The notes beneath the pieces were generated by a model. The model was not told where the DNA came from. It worked only from the letters and a program-made list of their open reading frames with translations, and did no database searches. The position numbers were made by a program, and so were the translations under genes. A DNA stretch of 64,000 nt from Eledone cirrhosa. Its lineage: Eukaryota; Mollusca; Cephalopoda; Octopoda; Eledonidae. The stretch's first letter is position 1; the number at the start of each line of letters is the position of its first letter. This document shows positions 13,301-23,331 of the stretch, piece after piece. The stretch is from the NCBI GenBank assembly GCA_964016885.1, contig OZ024743.1, positions 79,318,925 to 79,382,924 of the forward strand, given 5' to 3'.

Positions 13301-15753
13301 CACCTCTGTTTGGACCGGCACTGTCTCACCTCTGTTTGGACCAACACTGTCTCACCTCTGTTTGGACCAACACTGTCTCACCTCTGTTTGGACCAGCACT
13401 GTCTCACCTCTGTTTGGACCAACACTGTCTCACCTCTGTTTGGACCAGCATTGTCTCACCTCTGTTTGGATCAACACTGTCTCACCTCTGTTTGGACCGG
13501 CACTGTCTCACCTCTGTTTGGACCAACACTGTCTCACCTCTGTTTGGACCAACACTGTCTCATGTCTGTTTGGACCAACACTGTCTCACGTCTGTTTGGA
13601 CCAACACTGTCTCATGTCTGTTTGGACCAACACTGTCTCACGTCTGTTTGGACCAACACTGTCTCACCTCTGTTTGGACCGGCACTGTCTCACCTCTGTT
13701 TGGACCAGCACTGTCTCACCTCTGTTTGGACCAGCACTGTCTCACCTGTGTTTGGACCAGCACTGTCTCACCTCTGTTTCGACCGGCACTGTCTCACCTC
13801 TGTTTGGACCAACACTGTCTCGCCTCTGTTTGGACCAACACTGTCTCACCTCTGTTTGGACCAGCACTGTCTCACCTCTGTTTGGACCGGCACTTTCTCA
13901 CCTCTGTTTGGACCAACACTGTCTCGCCTCTGTTTGGACCAGCACTGTCTCACCTCTGTTTGGACCAGCACTGTCTCACCTCTGTTTGGACCAGCACTGT
14001 CTAACCTCTATTTGGATCAACACTGTCTCACCTCTGTTTGGACCAGCATTGTCTCACCTCTGTTTGGACCAGCACTCTCTCACCTCTGTTTGGACCAGCA
14101 CTGTCTCACCTCTGTTTGGATCAACACTGTCTCACCTCTGTTTGGACCAGCATTGTCTCACCTCTGTTTGGACCAGCACTGTCTCACCTCTGTTTGGACC
14201 AACACTGTCTCTCGTCTGTTTGGACCAAGACTGTCTCACCTCCGTTTGGACCAACACTGTCTCACCTCTGTTTGGACCAGCACTGTCTCACCTCTGTTTG
14301 GACCAACACTGTCTCACCTCTGTTTGGACCAACACTGTCTCACCTCCGTTTGGACCAAGACTGTCTCACCTCTGTTTGGACCAGCACTGTCTCACCTCTG
14401 TTTGGACCAACACTGTCTCACCCCTGTTTGGACCAGCACTGTCTCACCTCTGTTTGGACCAACACTGTCTCACCTCTGTTTGGACCAGCACTGTCTCACC
14501 TCTGTTTGGATCAACACTGTCTCACCTCTGTTTGGACCAGCATTGTCTCACCTCTGTTTGGACCAGCACTGTCTCACCTCTGTTTGGACCAACACTGTCT
14601 CTCGTCTGTTTGGACCAACACTGTCTCACCTCTGTTTGGACCAACACTGTCTAACCTCTGTTTGGACCAACACTGTCTCGCCTCTGTTTGGACCAGCACT
14701 GTCTCTCGTCTGTTTGGACCACCACTGTCTCACCTCTGTTTGGACCACCACTGTCTCAACTCTGTTTGGACCAACACTGTCTCACGTCTGTTTGGACCAC
14801 CACTGTCTCACCTCTGTTTGGACCAGCACTGTCTCACCTCTGTTTGGACCAACACTGTCTCACCTCTGTTTGGACCAGCACTGTCTCACCTCTGTTTGGA
14901 CCAACACTGTCTCACCTCTTTTTGGACCAGCACTGTCTCTCGTCTGTTTGGACCAACACTGTCTCACCTCTTTTTGGACCAACACTGTCTCTCGTCTGTT
15001 TGGACCACCACTGTCTCACCTCTGTTTGGACCAACACTGTCTCACCTCTGTTTGGACCAACACTGTCTCTCGTCTGTTTGGACCACCACTGTCTCACCTC
15101 TGTTTGGACCAACACTGTCTCACCTCTGTTTGGACCAACACTGTCTCACCTCTTTTTGGACCACCACTGTCTCACGTCTGTTTGGACCAACACTGTCTCA
15201 CCTCTGTTTGGACCAGCACTGTCTCACTTCGGTTTGGACCAGCACTGTCTCACCTCTGTTTGGACCAACACTGTCTCACCTCTGTTTGGACCAGCACTGT
15301 CTCACCTCTGTTTGGACCAACACTGTCTCACCTCTGTTTGGACCAGCACTGTCTCACCTCTGTTTGGACCAACACTGTCTCACCTCTGTTTGGACCAGCA
15401 CTGTCTCACCTCTGTTTGGACCAACACTGTCTCACCTCTGTTTGGACCAGCACTGTCTCACCTCTGTTTGGACCAGCACTTTCTCACCTCTGTTTGGACC
15501 AGCACTGTCTCACCTCTGTTTGGACCAACACTGTCTCACCTCTGTTTGGACCAGCACTGTCTCACCTCTGTTTGGACCAACACTGTCTCACCTCTGTTTG
15601 GACCAGCACTGTCTCACCTCTGTTTGGACCAACACTGTCTCTCCTCTGTTTGGACCACCACTGTCTCACCTCTGTTTGGACCAACACTGTCTCACCTCTG
15701 TTTGGACCAGCACTGTCTCACCTCTGTTTGGACCAGCACTGTCTCACCTCTGT
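4339..15753 (+). repeat. 11.4 kb satellite of a 26-bp unit, about 439 copies
   Basis: The unit joins CTGTCTCACC to CTCTG and TTTGGACCA plus a two-state end (ACA or GCA). Common variants are CTCTCGTCTG, CTCACGTCTG, CTCACTTCGG and CCAATA or CCACCA. Spacing is strictly 26 bp as far as I can check. Higher-order repeats are visible: a rare marker unit with TTTGAACCAGCAC occurs at about 6835, 8291, 9799 and 11255, giving distances of 1456, 1508 and 1456 bp (56, 58 and 56 units). The three forward frames are almost stop-free because 26 is 2 mod 3, so every frame reads the same 26-residue pattern. Few frames begin with a sensible ATG, codon use is only the repeat, and no promoter or splice structure is seen. 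I treat it as non-coding. Confidence 0.95.
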
Positions 15754-15794
15754 TCTACCTCACCACTAAATAGTGACACGTTACTCAATTAAGT

Positions 15795-16060
15795 GCCCTC
15801 CTCACGTGTGACCTAGTGGTAAGGGTGTTGGACTTACGTTGATAATATCGTGGGTTTGATTCCTGGACTGTGTTGTGTGTCGTGTTCTTGAGCAAAACAC
15901 TTTATTTCACATCACATTGCTCTAGTATATTCAGCTGAAAATGTGTACCTGCAACAACTGGTGGGGAGGGAGCTGAGTTAACTCTGCGATGGACTGCCAT
16001 CCTATCCAGGGGGAGCCTTGTACTCTTACAGGTCTCACTCCACGAAATCAGGATTAGAAC
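15795..16060 (+). mobile_element. tRNA-derived SINE, second family
   Basis: The tRNA-like head has 'gacctagtggtaaggg' (A box) and 'gggtttgattcctgg' (B box). The body contains 'gagcaaaacactttatttca' and 'gcgatggactgccatcct', as in other mollusc SINEs. A degraded partial repeat of the body ('gcaatggactgccgtcc') follows at 16095-16115. The element is not the same as the SINE at 3450. Confidence 0.7.
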
Positions 16061-16589
16061 CAGCAATAGCCGAGGGAGGGGTTTTAAACCTGCAATGGAC
16101 TGCCGTCCAGGAGGAAGTCTTGTACTTCCCCATGGAAACCAGGATATAAACCGACCTGGTGAGCCTTCGGGCTCGAGAGAGACTTTAATTTTAACTTAAC
16201 ATCAACCGGTACCCTCCTTGATGTTGAGTACACACGCATCGGCCTGACCCAGGGCTGCAGCCGCCACGTGTGTGAGCCACTGAAATGCCGTTGGGGAGCT
16301 ATTTTTGACGAGTTTAGTTACACCAGAAATCATACTGTCACAGGGTCTTCTGTCACGCCGCTCTGAACGACATCATCAGAAAGATCCTCGATACGGTTTC
16401 CCGTCACAACTTTAACCAGCTAGTCTGACTGTGGTGATGGAAAGCGCGCCGAAGTAATAACATTTTTCTTATTCGAGGGAGATAAATTCCTAATCTGGGA
16501 CGCGACGTGTTGCGACTCGTTCGCTGCTTTCAACCTTGTCGCTTCGGCCACAATCCCTGGCACCGCTGCCCGCAATGCTGAGGGGAGGT
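16061..16589. other. no recognised gene
   Basis: Mixed sequence with higher GC than its surroundings. No open frame with family features. Probably old repeat DNA joining the SINE to the retroelement fragment that follows. Confidence 0.4.
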
Positions 16590-16800
16590 GTCCTCAGGCC
16601 CAGCAATACTAATTTCTTTTATAAAATCGAAAATACAGCAGTCCACCCGAACAAGAAGCCCCGTGAGGTGGGGTGGCTGTTGCAGCGGCTGAGACTGGCT
16701 ATTCTCCGTGGAAATAAGAAGCCCCGTGGGGTGGGGTGGCTGTTGCAGCGGCTGAGACTGGTTATTCTCCGTGGAAATACCTTGGCTCAGGCGGGTATAG
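16590..16800 (+). pseudogene. retroelement C-terminal fragment with a 64-bp tandem duplication
   Basis: The peptide GWLLQRLRLAILRGN occurs twice, encoded by two adjacent 64-bp units starting near 16653 and 16717. Related peptides (AWLFQRISLAITRGN) occur at 17205-17420, 17557-18003, 19600-19935, 34862-35225 and 37700-38080. In marine invertebrates such tails sit at the end of reverse-transcriptase-type proteins, after a segment resembling a nuclease (GKPLAWDVTC-like). Only the tail is present, so this is a dead fragment. Confidence 0.6.
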
Positions 16801-17204
16801 TCAGTCGCCCTCCCCCCCCCTTTTCTTTCGTTGCTTAATTCTCTTTTTTTTTCTTCTTTGTTCCCTTATTACTATGTATATTGTACAGTTTTTATCACAT
16901 TTTCTATTTAGTTTAATTGAAATGTATTTTAATAAACATAGACGCAACCTTTAATAGGTTGAGTTAGGCAAAATAAGTGGGATGTTATGTGTAGACATAA
17001 AGGACGTGGTAGTATAGAATAACAAGTTTTATTTTAGGACAAGGCGAGTGAAAAACAAACAAAACAAGTAAAAATAAACATCAACTCATCACTAAGTGCG
17101 ACTATCAGCTGCACACTACACCACACCACGAAGGTCATCGGAACATTTTGAGGCAAGCCAACACATACTCTCTTGTCCTAAATAATAGGGCTATGTGAAG
17201 TGGG

Positions 17205-17420
17205 GTGGAAATCGATAATTTTTCTAGGTTGTCTACATTAATTAAAGAAAACAAAAAACAACAGAATTTGTCTGAGAGGTTCCTCTCTGCACTGGCGGCT
17301 CGCCTAATAGAGGTAACTGGCGAATCTCACGAGGGCGCTTGGTTGTTCCAGCGCATTAGTCTCGCCATCACCCGAGGCAACACTGCGAGTGTGCTGGCTT
17401 GCCTCAAAAATCATTAGAGA
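17205..17420 (+). pseudogene. retroelement C-terminal fragment (AWLFQR family), + copy
   Basis: The frame reads RFLSALAARLIEVTGE followed by AWLFQRISLAITRGN and ends with a stop at 17415-17417 after CLKNH. It is the left arm of an inverted pair with 17557-18003. It lacks the upstream part of the protein. The function of this tail is not known to me; family membership is judged from repeated copies in the window. Confidence 0.6.
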
Positions 17421-17850
17421 GGTTGCCCAGTACCCCTCGCGACGTTGCTGTCTTTTGCTCTGGTGTTGGCTCAGTTGTTCACCCCTTCCTTTACATGTTC
17501 TTTACATTAAAGGAATATATCTTTCTGAAAGAATCGCGAGCAATTTATAATGTTATTTAAGCATTAGTAATGTTATTTTTTTTTTCATTCAGAAAGATAT
17601 ATTCTTTTAATGTTGCAATATTAAAGAAAATATAAAGGAAGGGGTGAACAACTGAGCAAACACCAGAGCAAAAGACAGAAACGTCGCGAGGAGTACTGGG
17701 CAACCTCTCTAATGATTTTTTTAGGTAAGCCAGCACACTCGCAGCCTTGCCTCGGGTGATGGCAAAACTAATGCGCTGGAACAGCCAAGCGCCCTCGCGA
17801 GATTCGCCAGTTACCTCTATTAGGCGACCCGCCAGTGAAGAGAGGAACCT
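17274..17850. repeat. inverted repeat of retroelement ends, arms about 260 bp
   Basis: Left arm 17274-17529 is complementary to right arm 17588-17850. The inner edges are 'cattaaaggaatatatcttt' (left) and its complement near 17590-17612. The 58-bp centre contains 'gcgagcaatttataatg'. The arms have diverged at a modest number of positions. Confidence 0.8.
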
Positions 17851-18003
17851 CGCGGTCATCGGCCAGACTCCCCCAAACGTCTCGAAAGCCACAGGCTGAA
17901 AAATGTAGCTGGCCGACAGATCACAGTATTTGAGGGTCTTACTCCGCTCGGCTGCGGAAGCTGTGGCTCTCGACCTAACCGCAGCATCCAAGAGCCACCA
18001 GTG
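17557..18003 (-). pseudogene. retroelement C-terminal fragment (AWLFQR family), - copy
   Basis: This is the longest copy of the family here. Read on the minus strand it contains KYCDLSASYIFQPVAFETFG, then RFLSSLAGRLIEVTGES and AWLFQRISFAITRGK, and ends at 17557. The order matches C-terminal tails of invertebrate retroelement proteins. The 5' end is truncated near 18003, so no catalytic domain remains. Confidence 0.62.
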
Positions 18004-18287
18004 AAGAGGGTTCTATGTTTGAAAAAGTTTGGGCAACTCTGGTTTAAAAAAAATTAATTGTCGCACGAATGCTACCACTTCAAATAAAATTTCAACGGAG
18101 ATTGATTAGGAAAATTCAACTAGCAAGTGGTTGGAAAAATTAATATTTTCTATTTACTTTAATTGAAGAAAAAAATGCTTCAAAGGGGAAATAACTGTGT
18201 TGGATTAGTGCTGCCATCTAAGAAGAGTGTTGAGAACTATATTATCTGCAAGGGAGGTAACTATCACAGCAGTGTTGCGAGGTCAAA

Positions 18288-18473
18288 ATGAGAATCATCC
18301 GTAAGATTGGCAAAGTCAACTTAGGATGGAGTGGAAAAACCCTGTTTAACATTGCTTCCAACCTCAAAGACAATGGTGTGGGACGTGTGGTTGTCAGACA
18401 TAGCTTCCTCAATGTATATCCAGAGAAAAGTTATTACAGATTAACAGAAGTAGAACCAAACTTCCGTGACGGC
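18288..18473 (+). CDS. mitochondrial small ribosomal subunit protein mS34, exon 1
   Basis: Exon 1 encodes residues 1-62 of a 169-residue protein of the mitoribosome small subunit, where animal-specific mS34 stabilises the 12S rRNA side of the subunit. Recognisable features are NGVGRVVVRHSF (about residues 29-40) and SYYRLTEVEPNF (about 48-59), which match the conserved GLGRLV and CYWRLTRV regions of animal MRPS34. The ATG at 18288 is the first after an in-frame TAA at 18258-18260 and has A at -3. The exon ends at GGC|GTAAGT (18473/18474), a strong donor in phase 0. A GCCATCT word at 18213-18219 could be a YY1-type site, as is common near such starts, but this is weak. The protein is shorter at the N-terminus than the vertebrate form (about 218 residues), so a missed upstream exon cannot be excluded. 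Confidence 0.88.
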
Positions 18474-18520
18474 GTAAGTTTCTTTTATGTATCAACGACA
18501 TTATATTTATAATGTTCTTC

Positions 18521-18625
18521 AAATCTAGCCGAGGTTAACTTTGCTTTTCATCCATACGGGGTCGATAAAATAAAGTGCCAGTAATGTACTGGGTAAATGC
18601 TGGCCTTATGCCAAAAGTAGAAACA
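18521..18625 (+). mobile_element. 5'-truncated tRNA-derived SINE in the MRPS34 intron
   Basis: Only the body from 'gaggttaactttgctttt' to 'gtagaaaca' is present. A 21-bp perfect target duplication flanks it (18500-18520 and 18626-18646). It landed about 26 bp downstream of the MRPS34 donor. Confidence 0.9.
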
Positions 18626-18646
18626 ATTATATTTATAATGTTCTTC

Positions 18647-19348
18647 TCAACGAATTGCGAGTAATTTATAATGTTATTTACTCATTTGTAATGTTGTATA
18701 TATTTAAAACATATTTGTTATGTTATTTATACAACAGTGCATAAAATATATATAACATTTCTTAATTAATACTATATACAGTTAAATGTCCCCTCTCAAT
18801 GTGAATGTTTATAACGATTACTGGGAAATTAGGAAGGGAGCATAATATGTTCATTGTTTGGGTATCATAATTAGCAATAGATCAGGTTTGAAGAAAATGA
18901 AAATATCCAGTTCGTTACACACACACACACGTGCCCGCGCGAAGGGTTGCTGAAAAATTCCTGGCTTTGTCGCTGCTACGGAGGCCTGGGCTGGAGACCC
19001 GACCTTCTGAGTTCTTTTTAAAGGGCTTAGAAAAACTGAAGAACCGCTGCAATAAGTGTGTGAATCTGGGAGGGAAATATGTTGAATAATATCATAATTA
19101 ACTGATCCTCCTGTATTTTCTTTTACCCCAAACCAGGAACTTTACAGCACACACTCGTACACGTGAGCGGATGAGGTAACCTTAACCCTTACCTTGACTG
19201 ATATTATTCCTAAAAGTTGACTGAAATTTAGGGTTTATATAAGGACCAGAAGTTCAGCAATTTTAAAAATTTATTTTACTTTTTGTTGTTGTTAGGTGAA
19301 AGATTGAAGTTGTAGAGAATCATTGTGCTTTCGTTCTGTAAGCATTGC
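18647..19348. other. intron sequence without a recognised gene
   Basis: It starts with a tail-like segment (TTTATAATGTTATTTA words near 18660-18740) also found beside the AWLFQR fragments, so it is probably the 3' UTR of that retroelement. A short CA tract lies near 18918. The remainder is unassigned. Confidence 0.45.
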
Positions 19349-19358
19349 ATTATTATAT

Positions 19359-19464
19359 CAAATCCCGCTGAGGTTAACTTTGCCTTTCATCCTTACGTGG
19401 TCGATAAAATAAAGTACCAGTAATACACTGGATATTTGCGGGCCTTGTGCCTAACGTAGAAACA
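19359..19464 (+). mobile_element. 5'-truncated tRNA-derived SINE
   Basis: It runs from the B-box region 'aaatcccgctgaggttaac' to 'gtagaaaca'. The flanks carry ATTATTATAT at 19349-19358 and 19465-19474, a 10-bp target duplication. Confidence 0.88.
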
Positions 19465-19599
19465 ATTATTATATTTCTTTTGTAAGACTGGGTTTCTTAC
19501 AAATGGGAGTGAAAATATAAACACATGATATATACAAAGCATATAAATAAATTTACAGTAGAATAACATAACAAATATGTTTTAGATATATACATAAAT

Positions 19600-19935
19600 A
19601 ACATTACAAATGCTTAGATAACATTATAAATTGCTCGCAATTCTTTCAGAAAGATATATTCCTTTAATGTTGCAATATTAAAGAAAATGTAAAGGAAAGG
19701 GTGAACAACGGAGCCAACACCAGAGCAAAAGACAGCAGCGTCGCGAGGAATACTGGGCAACCTCTCTAATGATTTTTTAGGCAAGCCAGCACACTGGTAG
19801 TGTTGCCTCAGGTGATGGCGAGACTAATGCGCTGGAAAAACCAAGCGCCCTCGCGAGATCACCAGTCACCTCTATTAGGCGAGCCGCCAGTGAAGAGAGG
19901 AACCTCGCAGTCAGTGGCCTGACACCTGAAAACCA
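19600..19935 (-). pseudogene. AWLFQR-family retroelement fragment
   Basis: On the minus strand it reads FLSSLAARLIEVTG and then shifts frame before the position of AWLFQR, so it is a frameshifted relic. The tail on the left (19617-19680) is the same as in the inverted pair at 17500-17620. Confidence 0.6.
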
Positions 19936-20052
19936 AGGTGCATGGCTATGATTAATACGACTTTACACTAAACCCTAACACTAACAGACCCTAATCAGTG
20001 TTCTATAATATAGAATCTATATCATCAATGGTTACCCACATTATTGTCTATC

Positions 20053-20218
20053 GGTAGAGGATCGTACGTCATGCTTTGACGCATAGAGTGACGGCCCTTG
20101 CCATTCTGAGTTCAAATCCCGCCGAGGTTAACTTTGCCTTTCATCCTTACGGGGTCGATAAAATAAAGTACCAGTAATGTACTGGTTAATTGCTGGCCTT
20201 ATGCCGAAAGTAGAAACA
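20053..20218 (+). mobile_element. tRNA-derived SINE with target duplication
   Basis: Head 'cggtagaggatcg' to tail 'gtagaaaca'. ATTATTGTCTAT occurs at 20041-20052 and 20219-20230. The first few bases of the A-box region are missing. Confidence 0.88.
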
Positions 20219-20473
20219 ATTATTGTCTATAGTTATTGTTTTACTGATGACTCTCCATCTCTGGAGTTGGTTAAACAAACATTTATTTATCATTTCCAAT
20301 CACATATTGATAATCAATAATATCAATCAGGATAATGCCATAGATTTTATACAGGGACGTAATGTCATTTCTACAACCTTTTTCATTAATGTATATTTTT
20401 TAAATTAAATTTTGCAGAGATATGTTTTAGAAGAGGTGCATTACGATTGAAGTTGATAAAATTAAAATAATAA

Positions 20474-20602
20474 TTGTTTCTACTTTAGGCACAAGGCCAG
20501 CAATTAATCCAGTGTATTACTGGTACTTTATTTTATCGACCCCGTAAGGATGAAAGGCAAAGTTAACCTCGGCGGGATTTGAACTCAGACCATAAAGGGC
20601 CG
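20474..20602 (-). mobile_element. tRNA-derived SINE, minus strand
   Basis: Reverse orientation copy from 'tgtttctactttaggcaca' to 'aaagggccgta'. It is flanked by AAAATAATAAT-like repeats, consistent with a target duplication. Confidence 0.85.
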
Positions 20603-20997
20603 TAAAATAATAATAATAATTCTTTCATTAATGTATATATATTTTAAATTTATTTTTCGAAGTTCACAGTTGTATAAATAACATTACAAATTGTTTATAA
20701 TTCTTACAGAATTAAAATATAAACACAGATAATAAATACAATTAATTATTGCTAGGAACCTCACAAATATAACACACCAATATATGTGATTAAAGTGATA
20801 GAAAAGAAAGGAAAGAAAGATAACAAAAACAAGCATCAATTCACCACCAAGTGCGACAATAGGTCTCACAACACATCAGGAAAAAATATATATAGTGTCG
20901 CTTGTTAATGTTTTATTGAATACTTTCGATCTGTGTTTGTAGTAGGTTAAACAAACTCTGAAATGTGTTCATTCCTTCCAGTTTTATGTTGATAATA

Positions 20998-22330
20998 ATA
21001 ATAATGAAATTATTGTGTACAGTGCTCAGGTGCACTACAACTCATCAAAGGTGCATGTAGAGTCATAGAATAATATACAAATGTCAGGGAAGTGAATAGT
21101 GTATGAGTCATGATATACATGTGTGCATGTGTATGGAGGGAGAGTATTAGGTGTAGTGTTGGCGAATCTCAGGAAGCATGGAAGTTTTAAAGGATGTAGT
21201 GTCTCGACACCTAACAACTGATGAAGGTAGTTTGTTCCATGGAAGTTTTAAAGGATGCAGTGTCTCTGCAGCTAACAACTGATGCAGGTAGTTTGTTCCA
21301 TGGAGGTTTAAAAGGATGCAGTGTCTTGACAGCTAACAACTGATGCAGGTAGTTTGTTCCATGGAAGTTTTAAAGGATGTAGTGTCTCGACACCTAACAA
21401 CTGATGCAGGTAGTTTGTTCCATGGAAGTTTTAAAGGATGCAGTGTCTCTACACCTAACAACTGATGCAGGTAGTTTGTTCCATGGAAGTTTTAAAGGAT
21501 GTAGTGTCTCTACAGCTAACAACTGATGCAGGTAGTTTGTTCCATGGAGGTTTAAAAGGATGCAGTGTCTCGACAGCTAACAACTGATGCAGGTAGTTTG
21601 TTCCATGGAGGTTTAAAAGGATGCAGTGTCTCGACAGCTAACAACTGATGCAGGTAGTTTGTTCCATGGAAGTTTTAAAGGATGTAGTGTCTCGACACCT
21701 AACAACTGATGCAGGTAGTTTGTTCCATGGAAGTTTTAAAGGATGCAGTGTCTCTACAGCTAACAACTGATGCAGGTAGTTTGTTCCATGGAGGTTTAAA
21801 AGGATGCAGTGTCTCGACAGCTAACAACTGATGCAGGTAGTTTGTTCCATGGAGGTTTAAAAGGATGCAGTGTCTCGACAGCTAACAACTGATGCAGGTA
21901 GTTTGTTCCATGGAAGTTTTAAAGGATGTAGTGTCTCGACACCTAACAACTGATGCAGGTAGTTTGTTCCATGGAAGTTTTAAAGGATGCAGTGTCTCTA
22001 CAGCTAACAACTGATGCAGGTAGTTTGTTCCATGGAGGTTTAAAAGGATGCAGTGTCTCGACAGCTAACAACTGATGCAGGTAGTTTGTTCCATGGAAGT
22101 TTTAAAGGATGTAGTGTTTCGACAGCTAACAATTGATGCAGGTAGTTTGTTCCATACTTCGGCAACTCTGAGCGTGAAAAAATGTTTCTGGTAGTAATGG
22201 CAGCTGTGCTGTTTTCTGACTTTGTAGCATGTCCACGTGTGTTAGACACATGGAAATCAAAAAGGTACTCAGGGTTGTTGCTGGCAATAACATTGATAAC
22301 ATTTTAGATTTTCTACAAGAATTAATAGGT
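20998..22330 (-). pseudogene. CR1/jockey-like LINE fragment carrying an internal minisatellite
   Basis: Read on the minus strand from about 22330, pieces equivalent to LDFHMSNT, GHATKSENS, FFHAQ and AEAWNKLPAS appear in different frames, as in the better copy at 33637-34245. The segment coding for NKLPAS..TASFK has expanded into the 61-bp array at 21180-22155. The left part (20998-21180) is the 3' UTR. It ends beside ATAATAATAATAATG. Not functional. Confidence 0.75.
21180..22155. repeat. 61-bp minisatellite, 16 copies, inside a LINE fragment
   Basis: Units start at 21180 and every 61 bp to 22095. Each runs from GGAAGTTTTAAAGGATG or GGAGGTTTAAAAGGATG to GTTTGTTCCAT. Three unit types can be told apart by gaag/gagg, gtag/gcag and the cgacacc/ctacagc/cgacagc ends. 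From unit 7 to unit 15 they follow a C-C-A-B order repeated, which gives a 244-bp higher-order period. Confidence 0.93.
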
Positions 22331-22729
22331 AATATTATTTCTACAATTCCATTCATGTAATCGTAATCTATCTTTTTAAAATGTATCCCAATACAAAAGG
22401 TACATTATTAATTAAATTAGAAACAAACAAAACCAATGAGAAGAGCACTAAACTATAGTTAAACCATTAAGGGTATGTTGTTTTGCTGGTACAAATATGG
22501 ACATAATTTTACCTCCTAATTACAATGTAACACAGTGTATCTAGGGATATATCAGCCAAAGTGTCCTATTTAAAGACAGCAGTGTGAAACAGGAAATTTG
22601 GCTGCTATTTCCAGCAGAACAATTTTATCATGTAGTGGCTCCCCTGTTAGCTGCAGTTTAGCTAATTGCAATTGTAATTATGGTGTGTTTGGTTAGTAAC
22701 AATAATTGTTTAGCTTTCATTTAACATAC
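22331..22729. other. intron sequence, nothing recognised
   Basis: AT-rich MRPS34 intron sequence. I see no gene or known repeat. Confidence 0.4.
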
Positions 22730-23331
22730 CTGTGATTAAAGGCGTACCATTCAGACAGGGACACAGCCATGGCTGATGAGTAGTTTACTTGACAAACATC
22801 AAGTCCCAGGTTCAGTTCCATTGTGTGGCATCTTGGGCAAGTCTTAAATTAACCCTTTAGCATTTAACCCAGCCATATCTGGCTACAATTCTCTCACCTC
22901 TTTCTGTTCAAACCAGCCATAACTGGCCACTCATACTGATGTTAAGGTATTGTTTTCAAAATAAATAATATCAAAATCTCATTGAATTGGTATTATGTGA
23001 GGTGAACACTTTACTGCAAAAATACAATAGTATATATAGAGTAATGTAAATACTAAAAGGTTAACACTCGGTTTGTGAGTAAAATTTGGTAGACAGAATG
23101 GATGGATTGGACCGGTAAATTCAAAGATCCATCCTTGTTGCATTAGTGTCATGCTGAATCTCCCTGAAAATTATGTTAAAATTACACATGTCTGTGGAAT
23201 ATTCAGCCACTTAAAACAAGATGGATTGTATCTGTAATTCAGATGTCTAGAAATGTCATTCATTGTATTATGCTGAATCTCCCTGAGAACTGCATTAAGG
23301 GTACACATCTCTGTACGCCTTTAATCACAGG
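22730..23331. repeat. segment bounded by 19-bp inverted termini
   Basis: CCTGTGATTAAAGGCGTAC at 22730-22748 and its exact complement at 23313-23331 bracket about 560 bp. The inside has 'catttaacccagccatat' near 22860 and two imperfect copies of a segment containing 'cattatgctgaatctccctg' (near 23145 and 23265). It could be a MITE-like element or a chance product of rearrangement. The right end abuts the LINE fragment at 23332. Confidence 0.55.

Noticed and set aside
4258..15792. Open frames of 300 to 1651 codons in both phases of the 26-bp array
   Set aside because: All frames are open because of the unit composition. Most start at non-ATG codons, and nothing else supports a gene.
18474..18512. 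Extension of MRPS34 exon 1 to the stop at 18512
   Set aside because: A consensus donor GTAAGT at 18474 and the matching phase of exon 2 show that the extra 12 codons are intronic.
21180..22155. CRISPR-like array (regular 61-bp units)
   Set aside because: There is no unique spacer between repeats. The unit is a LINE segment in an animal genome.
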